From the NCBI GenBank assembly GCA_029255685.2, contig CM055315.2, positions 45,551,705 through 45,615,704 of the forward strand: a stretch of DNA of 64,000 nt. The letters run 5' to 3'. Position numbers and translations under genes: made by a program. Shown one piece after another: positions 31,660 through 43,510 of the stretch. The notes beneath the pieces were generated by a model. That model had not been told where the DNA came from and searched no databases. It saw nothing but the letters and a program-made list of their open reading frames with translations. Within the stretch, counting starts at the first letter, position 1, and the number at the start of each line of letters is the position of its first letter. The stretch is from Silene conica. Its lineage: Eukaryota; Streptophyta; Magnoliopsida; Caryophyllales; Caryophyllaceae.

Positions 31660-34600
31660 TCAATCTTTGTAGGTGGAAACTTCGTCCATGCTAACTAGTG
31701 ACCTTAAGAAAAGGTCAAAAGCCGCGGACGGGGCTTCCACTTTGCTCTCACTTCGAGTTTCCATCTTGCTCATCATCAACTTTCGAGCTTTGACATCTTT
31801 TCCGGCAATTAGCTCCTCTAGGTCCCCTTTTTCAACCAAAGGGTCTTTAAAAGAACTAGCACAACTTGGTTTTCCTTGATCTTTATCACGGTCTCTCTTC
31901 TTCGGACTAACCAACTTCCCGCTAGTAAAACTAGCATCCGCATTCTTCAAGGTCATACTTTTCATGATTCCCTTCTCATCAAACATCTTAGGGACATCAT
32001 TCACCAACAAACTTGCAACCATACCAACATTCTTTTCCTTAAAATTTGTACCGGGAGCTTCCGGAACCACGAATTCACACAACTCATCTTCAACTTGAAA
32101 GGTTAGCCTACCTTTTTTCACATCAATGATTGCTCCTCCGGTAGGTGGCCAAGAAGGGCCTCCCAAGAATAATGAAAGAGCTTTCACCGACCGGAATATC
32201 AACGACCATAAAGTCGGTGGGGATGGAAAGCGATCCAACCTTGACCACCGCATCTTCAAGGACCCCAATAGTAGGCCTAACCGTCCCGTCGGCAAGAGTG
32301 ATGTCCGTTATAGGAGGGGATAAGTGTTTAATGTTCAATTTCTTTGCCATGGCAAGTAGGATAACACTCACACTTGCTCCAAGATCGCACAAAGCGTGCT
32401 CTATGTGTCTTCCTCCGACGGAGCATTGAATAGAGAAGCTCCCCGGGTCTCCTAACTTAATTGGCAAATCTCTTGGGATATTTTTCGCCACTAGTGAAAT
32501 GGCATTGACTTCCTCCTTTTCTTGGGTGGAGGGGATTGTGGCCTCTACTTCCTCAACAAGTTTGATCAACTCATTGCAACGAGGGTCCCCCTTGGTGATT
32601 TTACGAAAGAATTCGCACATCTTTCTCTCCATGAGGCTCTCCACATATCCATGGTCCTCCTCTTCTATCACATGAACCTTTTTTCCTTTGGCACTCGGGC
32701 CTTCATCACAATTCTTCTTCGGAATGTTCAAGACTTGTTGCATCACAAAGTTTAAGTCATCAATGTCGACTTCATTACAATCATCCGGAGGAGTGTTGGT
32801 CACCATCACCATCACCTCCTCCTCAACACATTCCTCACTTCCACTCCCAAATACCGTCATAACTTGCTCTACCTTGGACCCTCCTTCATCATCCCTCTTC
32901 TCAAGCATTGGTTGCTCATGTTTGCTTGTCATAATAGCATTGACACCATGTGGTTTTGAAGCGTCCCAGGAGCTTTGACCTTGGGCAAGAAAGCCGCCCG
33001 GTGGCCTTTGTGGGTTGGCTAAGGCTTGTGAAGCAACTCTAGCCTCCATCTCCCGGATCTCTTTTTGATTTGCCATCTTCAAATTCATCATTTCTTGATT
33101 ATGTGTCGCTTGCATGCCTTTCACAAGTTTAAGCAACTCTCCAACTTGGGAGTCACCTGAGAGATCTTGATGAGGTGTGTTGGTAAGGGGCAAGGGAAAC
33201 CCGTAGTCATTCCTTGCACCCCCACTTTGTTGATTTGCTTTGGGACCTTGATTGTTGAAGTTTGGGTTTTGGTGGTGGTTAGGAAATTGTTGGTTGAAAT
33301 TTTGGTCATTGAGGCTTTGATTGTTGAAATTGTTGTTGTGGAAGTTTTGTTGGTGGTTTGGGTTGTGGAAATTTTTTTGGTTATGGTATTGGTTGTTGTT
33401 TTGGTTGTTGAAGTTTGGGTTGTTGTTATTGAAGTTTGCATTGAAATTTTGTGGGTTTTGGTTGTTTTGGAAATTTGGATTAAAGGTCGGGTCATTGAAA
33501 CTTTGTTGAAAGCCTTGATTGGCTTGGTTAGATTGGTTGCCTTGGTAGAAATTGTTGTTGTTGAAATTGTTCCTCGGGTTGATGTTTCCACCCCTTGGTT
33601 GAAAACCGGGGGGGTTTTGCCCTTGAGGTTGTTGGATTTGATGAGGATTCAACACATTGGTACTTTTGTAACTCATATAGGGGCTTCCTCGGATCCCTTA
33701 ATGGTAATAGTTCGAATTTGGGTTGAAAGTATTGGGGTTTTTTGGGTTGTTAAAGGCTTGGAAAGCATATACCTCCTCCATACTCTCACTTCCCTCATAG
33801 GAATTGTTGTTTGCACACACATCAAAAGTATGCCCGCATCCCCCACATAAGTCACATGAAGCAACACTATTTACTTGGTACATTCCCGGGACTTTGCTCT
33901 TGGTTTCTTTGGTAGTGGAGCCCTTAGTCAACTCTTCCAATTTCTTGGTTAACATGTCCAATTTGGCATTGGTTTCTTCGTTTGCCTTTGCATTGGAAAT
34001 GTGCTCACTAGGGTACTTGCTACTCTTCCTCAAGACATTCCCCCTAGTACCATAATTTTCCTCCGAATCAACAATCTTCTTGATGAGTTCCGTTCCCTCC
34101 TCATGTGGCAAGTGGTCAAAGCTACCACCCGCCGATGCATTAACCATTTCTTTAGTCCGGGGGAGAAGAGTCTGAAAAAAGGTTTGGGTTGTGTACCAAG
34201 GTGGTATCCCGTGGTGTGGGCACTTAGCAAGCAAATCTTGGTATCTATCCCAAGCTTCTCCCAAAGATTCTCCCTCGTCTTGTTGAAACTGAGTTATCTC
34301 ATTTCGGAGCATCGCGGTCTTGGAGGATGGGTAGTACTTGGCAAGGAAAGCCGTTGCCAAGTCGTCCCATGTGGTGAATGTATTTGGAGCATGGACATTT
34401 AACCACCTATCCGCCTTGTCGGTTAAGGAATAGGGGAAAAGCATAAGCCTTAGTGTCTCTTCGGGTACTCCCGTTTTCTTTATCATTGCGACCTTACCCT
34501 TGAACTTTCTCAAGTGCCCATGAGCATCTTCGTGAGAAGCCCCGCTAAAGGCATTCTTCTCGATTGAACTCATTTGCGAAGGGTGTATTTCGAAATTTTG

Positions 34601-34933
34601 AGGAACAAGAGCCCCGAAGTTGATTGGATTGGTGGTGTCATTGTGATTGGGCCGATTATGATCACGAAGAGCGGCCATTATATGAATTGGATGGTTGTTT
34701 GGAAAGTGTGGTGATTGTGGTGGTGATTGATAAAACGGATTGTCAAAATTGTCGGATGTTGGGCTAGGATTGCTTTGATTGGGACTTGGTGGTTCGGATG
34801 AAGAGGGGTTGTTTTGGCTAGTAGATGCTTGGGACGCAATTCTTACCCTTGCAATAGTCTTCCTCCTTAGGGCCCGAAAGAGCCTCTCCGGTTCGGAAGA
34901 TGACAACAAAGAGTTAGAGTCACCCCTAGGCAT
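31660..34933 (-). pseudogene. gag-protease region, Athila type, copy B2
   Basis: The start is the ATG at 34933 (MPRGDSNSLL). Same parts as in B1: gag core, CCHC knuckle CDLCGGCGHTFDVC, an Asn/Gln-rich tract of about 130 residues, and a retropepsin-like domain with CDLGASVSVI and IILGRPFLAT. No pol domains follow. A fossil with about two breaks. Confidence 0.83.
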
Positions 34934-34958
34934 AAAACTTAGCAAAGAAATTAGTCGT

Positions 34959-34981
34959 CCTAGTGCTTGTTAAACACTAGG
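34959..34981 (-). promoter_or_regulatory. Leader hairpin of copy B2
   Basis: Intact form of the hairpin at 16048-16070: seven-base arms CCTAGTG and CACTAGG, nine-base loop, between the primer site and the gag ATG. Confidence 0.5.
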
Positions 34982-35096
34982 GTGAGCAATAAAACAAACA
35001 CTCTACAATTAACTACCAAATCTTTGATCAAAACAAAACAAGCTCAACTAACTCTAGACTAAAACTAAAACTAAACTACACAACTTCTAAACACCA

Positions 35097-35114
35097 TCCC
35101 CGGCAACGGCGCCA
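35097..35114 (-). promoter_or_regulatory. Primer-binding site (tRNA-Asp), copy B2
   Basis: The minus strand reads TGGCGCCGTTGCCGGGGA, three bases from the LTR edge at 35118. Confidence 0.9.
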
Positions 35115-35354
35115 TTTTGATGGTCGGTTTTTGTCGTCAATACCGGTATCAAACACATTTGTAAAAACCCAATTAAGTAGTATAAACGGGTTGTCGAACA
35201 CGAAGACGGTGGGGATAGTTGTGTAATTATGTTCTAGTTTATGCGAGAGTCGGGGGTAATAAGTTTGTGGTTGACTAAAGACTAAAGAACAACTAAAACG
35301 AACAATTAAAGCAAACTAATTAAGATTGAATCGATGGAAGAGAAAACTAGGGTT

Positions 35355-35600
35355 CACTACAAGAATAACTTGATCGGGCGACAGTTTTTGGCGACTGCAT
35401 CGGGTAGTCGCCAATTTGGCGACGGAATAAATATTCGGGCGACTGAAATCAGTCGCCAATTTGGCGACAGAACCATTTCCCCAAATTTCCCACCACCGAC
35501 ACAACCGGGCGACAGAAATCCCATTTTGGCGACAGAAAGTAGTCGCCAAATTTGGCGACAGCCCCTCTTCCGTCGCCAAATTGCCCAGTCCGTCGCCAAT
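35355..35600 (+). repeat. Left terminal and subterminal repeats of the CACTA element
   Basis: About a dozen GGCGAC/GTCGCC units in both orientations, several fused into palindromes such as GTCGCCAATTTGGCGAC. In En/Spm such units bind TnpA and bring the ends together; that role here is by analogy. Confidence 0.85.
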
Positions 35601-36282
35601 CTTTTTTACAGAAACAGCGAAAATCAGACGGTATCCCTCATTCGCAAATCAACAAACACACAAAGACACACTTCACCTCCTCCGGCGAAAAACACCTCCA
35701 TCACCACCCTACCCTACGTGTTCCGGCCACCTTCAACACCACTGTCACCGGATTCCGGCCACCACCACCACAACCCTACTTGTTCTTCCCTTCATTCAAC
35801 TCATTTAAGGTTTGTTTACTTCTTCATAATTCAATTTCAATTTCAATTTTTTAATTGATTGTTGGTTTGTTTTGTACATTTAGTGATTGTAGTAGGTTAT
35901 TAAGACCGTCTTAGCTTATTAGGTTGTGATTAATTAGGTATTAGAAGCCAATTAGCATATTAATTAGATTATTGTGGGTTAGGGTTTATAAGAAGTTTGT
36001 ATAAGACGATGTTGTTAGCCTTATTGATGTTGGTTAATTAGATTAAAGTAGTCGATTAGGATGTTTAATAGCTTATTAGGATGTTAGTTAGATTATATTA
36101 GCTTATTAAGACCGTCTTAAATTAGCTTATTAGGTTGTGGTTAATTGTATAATTGGAAATTGTTGTTAATAAATTGTTATTATTATGTGATTGAGGTTGT
36201 TCTTTAATTAAGTGAGTGTAATTTTAATTTAGATATATGTAATTTTAGTGTTGAAAATTGTTTTTTGGGTTTTTTTGTTTAG
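35601..36282 (+). other. 5' untranslated exon and leader intron of the CACTA genes
   Basis: A pyrimidine-rich, CACC-rich stretch (to about 35819) looks like a plant 5' UTR. A donor AAG/GTTTGT at 35819-35820 and an acceptor TTTGTTTAG ending at 36282 would define a 463-bp AT-rich leader intron ending seven bases before the transposase ATG. Inferred from sequence only; no TATA box was confirmed. Confidence 0.5.
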
Positions 36283-36288
36283 ATTAAA

Positions 36289-39200
36289 ATGAAGAGATTG
36301 GAACGTTCATGGATGTATGATGGAGGGTTATTAGATAATAAGAAGAGACGTTCTAATGCTAGGTTTATAGAGGGTGTTGCCGAGTTTATTGAGTTTGCTA
36401 AGCAACAAGAGGAGTATGACTCGTTAGAAAATAAACTTAGGTGTCCTTGTAGCAAATGTCGAAATATGAAATACCTATATGTCATTGAGGTACAAGAACA
36501 TCTCTATACAAATGGGTTTCGTCCAAATTATTATAATTGGATTTCTCATGGAGAAGCCTATTCCCCAATCCACGAACAACCTCACATCGAACATGTTGAC
36601 GAAAACCCATATAGAGATATGGTTGTTGATGCGTTGGAGTTTAATGTAGTCAATAATGACGATGACCGTGTAGCCTTGAATGAAGAGCAACCTCCAAATC
36701 CCCAAGCAAAGGCTTTTTTTGACATGTTAAAAGCTGCGGAACAACCTTTATACGAAGGGAGCAGAATGTCATTATTACAAGCCGCCTCTAGGATAGTAAC
36801 CTTGAAGTGTGAGTATAATATGCCATTTCCTGCCGTTGATGGTATTGCTTCTTTCCTTGAGGATGCTATCCCCGAAGATAACGTCATGACTCGAAGTTTC
36901 TACAACACCAAAAAAGTAGTTAAAGGTCTTCAGTTACCACATCAAAAGATCGATGCTTGTCCCGAAGGATGTATGTTGTTTTGGAAAGATGATGCGTTAC
37001 TTGACAAGTGCAGAAAATGTGGAGGAGATAGATTTCAGACAAGCGATGGAGATGTTGTTTTCAAAACAAAAAAAGGCAACAAGAGTGGTAATAGGGGTCA
37101 AAAGTGTAAGAAACCAATAGCAGAAAACCAATTAATTTACCTTCCTCTTACCCCTAGACTTCAAAGAATTTATTCTACCAAAAAACTTGCCGAACAAATG
37201 ACATGGCACAAAGAAAATCCACGTACTCCTGGGAAGATGTGTCATCCAAGTGACGGGGAAGAATGGAAACGATTTGATCAAATCTATCCTGAATTTGCCG
37301 AGGAACCCCGGAATGTGCGACTTGGCTTGTGTACGGATGGATTTAGTCCTTTTACCCAATTTGGCAAGAATTACTCTTGTTGGCCCGTAATGGTCACACC
37401 ATACAACTTACCGCCTTGGTTATGTATGAAAAGAGAATTCATTTTCTTGTCTCTCATTATTCCCGGTCCTAAAAATCCGAAAGGCCATTTGGATGTTTAT
37501 TTACAACCATTAGTGGAAGAATTGAGACAATTGTGGGAAGTTGGGGTGGAAACATATGATGTTTTCAGAAAGCAGAATTTTCGACTAAGAGCTTCACTTT
37601 TATGGACAATAAACGATTTTCCCGCATATGGTATGCTATCTGGCTGGGCTACTGCGGGACAAAAAGCATGTCCTCGTTGCATGGGTGAAAGTAAAGCTTT
37701 TTGGCTTCCGAATTCCAAGAAAATTAGTTGGTTTGATTGTCATAGATGCTTTTTACCACTAAATCATTCTCTTAGGAGAAACAAGAAAGCTTTCAAAAAA
37801 GGGAAAGAGGTACTTGATGATGCCCCGGATCATCTTCCGGGTGATGAGGTATGGGAGTTGATATGTGATTTCCCATCTTCTATTGATGGTACTGAAGAAG
37901 AGTTTAAAGAACTCAAAAAGAAGAAAAATGGTTGGTTTAAAAGAAGCATATTTTGGGACCTTCCATATTGGAAAACAATGTTAATCAGACACAACTTGGA
38001 TGTGATGCATATAGAAAAGAATTTTTTTGAGCAATTAATTGACATGATCATGGATGTCGAAGGCGATTCATGTGACACTATTGGATCAAGAAAAGACTTG
38101 AAGTTGTTTTGTGATCGTCCCAAATTACATATTCGCAATGATGGGTCCAAGCCAAAAGCCATTTACACTCTTGACAAACCACAAAGGAAGGTATTGTGTG
38201 AGTGGTTACGAAATCTGAAATTCCCCGATGGATATGCATCAGATTTTCGTCGATGTGTTGATCTTAAGAGGCTCAGGTTACAAGGCATGAAAAGTCATGA
38301 TTGTCATGTGTTCATGGAGCGACTACTACCCGTTGCTTTGAAACATCTCCTCCCAACCACGGTATGGAATGCAATTGTTGAGATTAGTCAATTTTTTAGA
38401 GATTTATGTTCGTCCTCAATATGTGTTGATGACATGATTCGTCTTGAAGATCAAATACCACTAATATTATGTAAGCTTGAGATGATCTTTCCCCCTTCAT
38501 TTTTCAACTCAATGGAGCATCTACCGGTCCATTTGCCCTACGAAGCCAAAGTTGGAGGACCCGTTCAATATAGATGGATGTATCCATTTGAAAGGTAATA
38601 TACTAAGAGTATTACATATTTTTGAAATTTTAGATTAACTAATATATTACAAACTTTAATTAACAACAACGTAATAAATTATATATAGGTTTCTTAATCA
38701 TTTGAAGAAAAAGATTGGAAACAAAGCAAAGGTTGAAGGTTCTATATGCAATGCCTATTTAACGGAAGAGATTGCAAATTTTTGTTCTCTCTACTTTGAA
38801 AAACATATAGAAACCAAAGCAAAAAACTTGAATCTTGATGAAGCAGATGAAGTTGATACAAGTATACCCGAGTTTTTTCAAACTCAAGATGGTGAAGGTT
38901 GTTCCTCTAAAGGTGGAACGAGATATTTGGATGATAAGGAATACAATCGTGCTCACTTATACGTTCTATCAAATAGCGAGATCTTAGAGCCATATGAAAC
39001 GAAGTTTGTGGATGATTTCATTAAGGAACATCCTAATGTAAGTAGGGATGATGTTTGGGATAAACATGAAGACAAATTCCCAAAATGGTTTCTGAACCAT
39101 GTGCTTGAGTTCAATATCCAAGATGATTTGATAAGGAGTTTAGCCTTCGGTCCTTCACGCTTGGTTAAGACGCGGAACCGATATTCAGTTAATGGATTTA

Positions 39201-39859
39201 ATTTCCACACATTCGACCATGGTAAGGGTAAGGCTAGATGCAATTATGGTGTTACTATTTCTTCCGTTGATGACCACGAATACTATGGTATTATAGAGGA
39301 CATTTTTGAGATGTCTTACAATGGTCGTGATCGAGCTTACAAGACTACCTTATTCAAGATTGAGTGGAAGGATAATTCCCCGGCTGGAATGAGAACACAT
39401 GAATGTTACAAGCTTGTAGAAGTGAATCGTACCCGAACATACCCTAAGTATGATCCATTTATACTTGCACATCAGGCTCAACAAGTGTATTTCGCTTCCT
39501 ATCCAAGCACGACAAATGATAGAAATAGTAAGGCATGGTGGGCAGTCATTAAGACAAAGGCACGATCACAAATTGATACCTCCTTTTTTCAAGAAGAAAT
39601 AGTAACAAATGGGACAATTTTGTCTCCAACAGACGAAGTCATTCATGATAATGAAGATGAAGATGATGATGAGTTGGCAGAGGAGGAGGATAATGAGACT
39701 ATGAATATTGAGTTGGAAGAAGGATGGGAGGAAGTTGAAGAAGTAGTGAGAGTGCATGATGATGACGATGTTGGTGATGATGATGACAATGAGGATGAGG
39801 ATGAGGATGTTGGTGATGATGATGATGAAGATCTAGAAGAGGATGAGGATGATGATTAG
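36289..39859 (+). CDS. TNP2-like CACTA transposase
   Basis: Two coding exons, 36289-38594 and 38689-39859, flank a 94-bp AT-rich intron with GT...AG ends. The split codon restores MYPFER/FLNHLKKK, a motif conserved in this family, giving 1158 aa. Domains: a Cys-rich N-terminal transposase-associated domain (CPCSKC at residues 52-57); a second Cys cluster near 237-245; a Transposase_21 core with D350 (LGLCTDGFSPF), D443 (INDFPAYGML) and D571 or E576 (HNLDVMHIEKN) as candidate catalytic acids; a DUF4218-like part across the intron; and a C-terminal tail whose last 70 residues are mostly Asp and Glu. It should cut and rejoin the element ends in the nucleus. The ATG follows a leader-intron acceptor. 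No break is seen. The TnpA-like gene starts 97 bp downstream. Confidence 0.93.
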
Positions 39860-39956
39860 TTTGGTATATAATAGTTGTACAATTTAAATTCATGCTTGAT
39901 ATGTTTATTTGATGTTTTTTCTTCTCCTACTAATATTTTCATTTATGTGATTGTAG

Positions 39957-41543
39957 ATGGCAGGAGGTCGAGGTAGAGTGCGAGGCGGTGGCAGTAATCG
40001 TGCTAATATTTCATCCGTACAAGAAGAAGAGGAACCAGTAGAAGAAGAGGTACAGATTGAGCCTCAAGTGGATGAGGACTCGGACGATGGTATACCGATT
40101 CAGTACACCCAGGATAACCGGATTATACTTGATCCGGCGGGACTATGGTAAGTGTTGTTGTTTATTATATGTGTATTATTCAATCTTTAAAGTAATAAAA
40201 TGATTTGTTTTAATTAACAATTTCTGTTACAGGTTTAGACATCAGACTCCTCGTCGAGGGGTCGTTGCTAGCACAAAGGAGAACTTGTTAGGTCCTGTGC
40301 CTACTTCTTGGGGGAAAGCTAGCAAGGCTCAAAAAGAAGCTTGGTTCAATGTGTATCGGGTAATTGCATTAATTATAGTTAGTTGTTTTTTAACTCATTA
40401 AGCTAACTACTAATTAAATTAACTGTTTTTTTTTTTTTTGTAGCAATCTTTCTATTGGGCTCCTGAACATGAACAATCCGTCCTTGAAAGATACCATGAA
40501 GTTGGTAAAGTAAGATATAGAGACTATATCTACAAGATTATTAAAAGAAAGAAGGAACCGAATCATCTAAAAGGTACATGTAATATATAAGTTTTGTCAC
40601 TTGTAAATACAAGAATTAATGAAAATATCTTAATACTACTAACATACTTTTTAATTGTAGGTGAGAAATATCAAGATCTCCTAAAGCAACGCGAGACTCC
40701 CGAGTTCCAAGCCGTGTCCGCTCAAAAGAAGATCAACAAGAGAGGAGGGAAGAAAGATGCGGAGGCCGAGCCTACCCATCACGGGGGATCACGATCATTT
40801 TTTACGCGTATTTTTAGTGTAAGTCTTGAATGAATACTTCTTTTTTGAATAAATATACTATACTTCTTATATTAACAATTTTCCCTATTTAGGGAGGGAA
40901 GAAGAAGAAGGATAGCAGCAACAACGACGACGGCGGCAACAAAGACGGCGGCAAGAAGCCGATGATGACGATGCCCGAACTTTTCCTTGACACGCATTCC
41001 AAGGTCAACGAAAAGACGCAAAGAAGAATATGGATTAAGGCGAAGGACAAAGAGTTATATGTAAGATAGTTTCTCTCAACTAATGATGTTTTTTTGTTAC
41101 CTTCGTCAATGATTGTTTTTGCTTAACTAATAATACTTTTCTTAATGTTATAGGGGAAATATGAGGCAGAGAAAGAGGCCCACCCTGAGCGGGATGATAA
41201 TGAAATTTGGTTCAAATTGGTGGATGGTTACAAGAAGGGTATGGTATATGGGGCCGGACAAGCTCATGGGGTGTTTTACAAGGAACCGGCTAGAAGGTCC
41301 TCATATGAGCCGCGCGAAACCTACGAGCCGTCTCTTGTAAGTAAATTGCAATCACAACTTGACCGAGAAAGAGCGGAAAGAGATGAGGAAATGCGGTTGA
41401 TGAAAGAACGTCTTAAGGCCATGGAGACGTATTTCTACTCTTGCAACCCCGGTTCCCAGCCATTTAATGAAGATCCTAATGATCCAAGAGGAAAGGGAGG
41501 AGACGGTAGTGGAGCTAGCATGGGATTTCAAGCAGTTAATTAG
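39957..41543 (+). CDS. TnpA-like protein of the CACTA element (Transposase_24 type)
   Basis: Six exons by GT...AG splice sites: 39957-40147, 40233-40359, 40444-40573, 40661-40818, 40893-41060 and 41154-41543. The frame stays open across all five introns, giving 387 aa. Features: a Gly/Arg-rich start (MAGGRGRVRGGG); an acidic stretch at about residues 23-50; a central region with SWGKASKAQKEAWFNVYR and FYWAPEHEQSVLERYHEV; PELFLDTHSKVNEKTQRRIW; KDKELYGKYEAEKE; and a coiled coil at about 318-351. The order resembles plant Ptta/En/Spm transposase family PF03004 (from memory). It probably binds the subterminal GGCGAC repeats. The ATG sits directly after a splice acceptor, so an upstream noncoding exon is expected. 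Confidence 0.88.
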
Positions 41544-41764
41544 TTTAGTAACCTAGGAAAAATTGTCGAACGTGGAGATTTATTAGTTTAGTTAACGTGT
41601 TCATGTAATTTGATAACAGTTCTCTTTTTTTATAAAAGGAGATTTGGTTGTTGATTCAAAAGGTGTTCGTCACCAATTGCTGGTTACTTTCTGGTTGCAG
41701 GTGTACTGATATTATTTCGTATTGGATTTGGCAAAAACGAAATAATGATTTTCATGAAAAATGC
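41544..41764 (+). other. 3' untranslated region of the TnpA-like gene
   Basis: AT-rich, no coding content, between the stop codon and the right subterminal repeats. Confidence 0.5.
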
Positions 41765-41769
41765 TCAGG

Positions 41770-42142
41770 AATTTTGGCGACTGAAATGAAGTAATGGCGA
41801 CTGAAATCAGTCGCCAAAACAGAGCACAAGAAACCAAAGCCCCTGGAAAGTCAGGAGCATTGGCGACTGAACAGGAGAATTGGCGACTGAAGTCCGTCGC
41901 CAATTTGGCGACTGCTTCATTTCTGTCGCCAATTTGGCGACTGCCCTGTCTGTCGCCAAATTGTGTCTTTGGCGACTACCCTGTCTGTCGCCAAATTTGG
42001 CGACGGATTTCAGTCGCCCGAGTTTTTTTGGCGACAAAAGTCAGCGACAACTGTTTGGCGACTATTGTCCGTCGCCAATAGGTGTTTTGCGACAGCTTTC
42101 AGTCGCCAATATTTGTCGCCCGATTGTGTTTTCGTTGTAGTG
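41770..42142 (+). repeat. Right subterminal and terminal repeats of the CACTA element
   Basis: About twenty GGCGAC/GTCGCC units, denser than at the left end, as is usual in En/Spm, running up to the terminal GTTGTAGTG. Confidence 0.87.
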
Positions 42143-42955
42143 GTTTCGGGGGTCACTAAGGTGGTTAGACGAAGATGCTAGAAAGAAAACTAGAAGGTCT
42201 CAAACAAATAGTCTCGGGTAGTCTCTTCTCTCGAGTCGACTAACCTAGGTCGGAATACCCTAGCTTTCGCTACAAATATCACAACCAACCATCAAACATG
42301 CTAAGACAAACCCCCAACCGTCGCTAAAGGCAAGTCACGCTAAAATCAAAGCCAAACTTTCGTTGAGGCAAATCATTAAACACCTAGCATGCAACAAATG
42401 GAAGACTATTTTTTAAGAACAACTAATCAACTTACTAGCATGAATTCATCATCTAAACAACACCCAAGATCACCCCTTACCCTAGCAAGGAGATTACTCA
42501 CTCATGGTAAATGAAAACATGTGAATAAGGCATGAACAAAAGCAAAACATCATGAACAAACAAAGGATGAACAATTGATTCAAAGGAAACTTAAATAAAA
42601 GCAAAGACTAAGTAAAGATTAGAAGAATTATACCAATAACAATAGAAAAGGAAGTATCTTGGATGACAAGTTGAAAGACTCTTTCAAATCCTCCAAAAAT
42701 ACAACCCAAAATATCCTCTTACAATTGCTTAATAACAAGGCTAAGTAGAATCCTAAAGAGAGGTTAACAAATATTGAAAGATTAAGTAAGGATCTAAAGA
42801 AGATTAAAATATTTAAGAGTGTTTTTGAGTCTAAGTATTAAGTAATGAAACAGTGAAAACCCTAAAATAAGCTTAAGAATGCGTAATAAGTAATGTATGA
42901 AATAAAAGACTAAGTGCGGGTTTATATAGTGCGCGAAATTCTGAAAAGCGACTCC

Positions 42956-43273
42956 CAGCCGGTCGACCGGCTGCCGGTCTGTGACCGGCTGAGATTCCAA
43001 ATTTGGACTTCTGAAAATTTCTTCTTTTTTTCTTCAATGCTCAGGTACTGCCAGCCGGTGGACCGGCCGCCGGTTGTCCACCGGCTGGGGATGCGAAATC
43101 AAGGGTCTGACTTGAAATGAATAATGGCAAGAGGAGGGGGTCCCAGCCGGTCAGCCGGCTGCCGGTTGGCCACCGGCTGAGGACCCAACTTCCAAGTTGT
43201 GCAAAATTACTTCAACATTCAAGGCTTAGGGGCTCCCAGCCGGCGGACCGGCTGCCGGCCGACCGGCTGAGGA
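42956..43273 (-). repeat. CCGG palindrome modules in the B2 right LTR
   Basis: Counterparts of 17254-17571, starting near 42956, 43052, 43144 and 43237. The TATA box (42922-42928) follows on the minus strand. Confidence 0.87.
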
Positions 43274-43510
43274 CCCCATTTCTTCATTTCCACTCTTTTC
43301 CTCCTATTTTGCCTTGATTTCATCACATTTTGCTCCCGTTTCTTCATTCCCGCGTCAAGTCCTACATCATGGCAACAAACATGTAGAAGAGAGATATCGA
43401 GTACAAAAAGGTGCGAGATCGCGCCAAACGGGGGTGAAACGGGATCGAAATAAAAGGAAAATAAGAGAAAATAATGACCAAATTTGGGCTCATCAGAGCT
43501 CTGAATTCTG

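Larger units (their letters stand above)
35355..42142 (+). mobile_element. CACTA (En/Spm) DNA transposon, apparently autonomous
   Basis: 6788 bp, starting CACTACAAGAATAAC and ending TTTTCGTTGTAGTG. The termini align as imperfect inverted repeats through a shared ATCGGGCGACA. GTT flanks both sides (35352-35354, 42143-42145), and the shared LTR has the empty site near 16442-16444. Dense GGCGAC subterminal repeats lie at both ends. Inside are two co-oriented intron-bearing genes, a TNP2 transposase and a TnpA-like protein, both open throughout. It inserted after the family B LTR was in place, so it is young. Confidence 0.96.
17794..43495 (-). mobile_element. Athila-like LTR retrotransposon, family B copy B2
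   Basis: The minus-strand element runs from its 5' LTR (43495-35118, split by a CACTA transposon) through the tRNA-Asp site, leader hairpin, gag-protease, CCGG array, ORF1-like region and 3' noncoding DNA to a polypurine tract at 17794-17813, where the LTR shared with B1 begins. Without nested insertions the interior is about 9.2 kb. No reverse transcriptase or integrase is seen. Element D (20757-28892) sits in the ORF1-like region. The coding parts are broken, with about four interruptions besides the nested elements. It is a close sister of B1. Confidence 0.9.
35118..43495 (-). repeat. Right (5') LTR of copy B2, split by a CACTA transposon
   Basis: The LTR pieces are 35118-35354 and 42143-43495. 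Counting the GTT target duplication once, their length is 1587 bp, exactly that of the shared LTR. The TATA box is at 42922-42928 and the CCGG modules at 42956-43273. The outer flank begins GAGCT at 43496. Confidence 0.92.

Noticed and set aside
35334-35858. A 174-codon frame across the left CACTA end
   Set aside because: It starts in flanking LTR sequence and runs through subterminal repeats, so it is chance.
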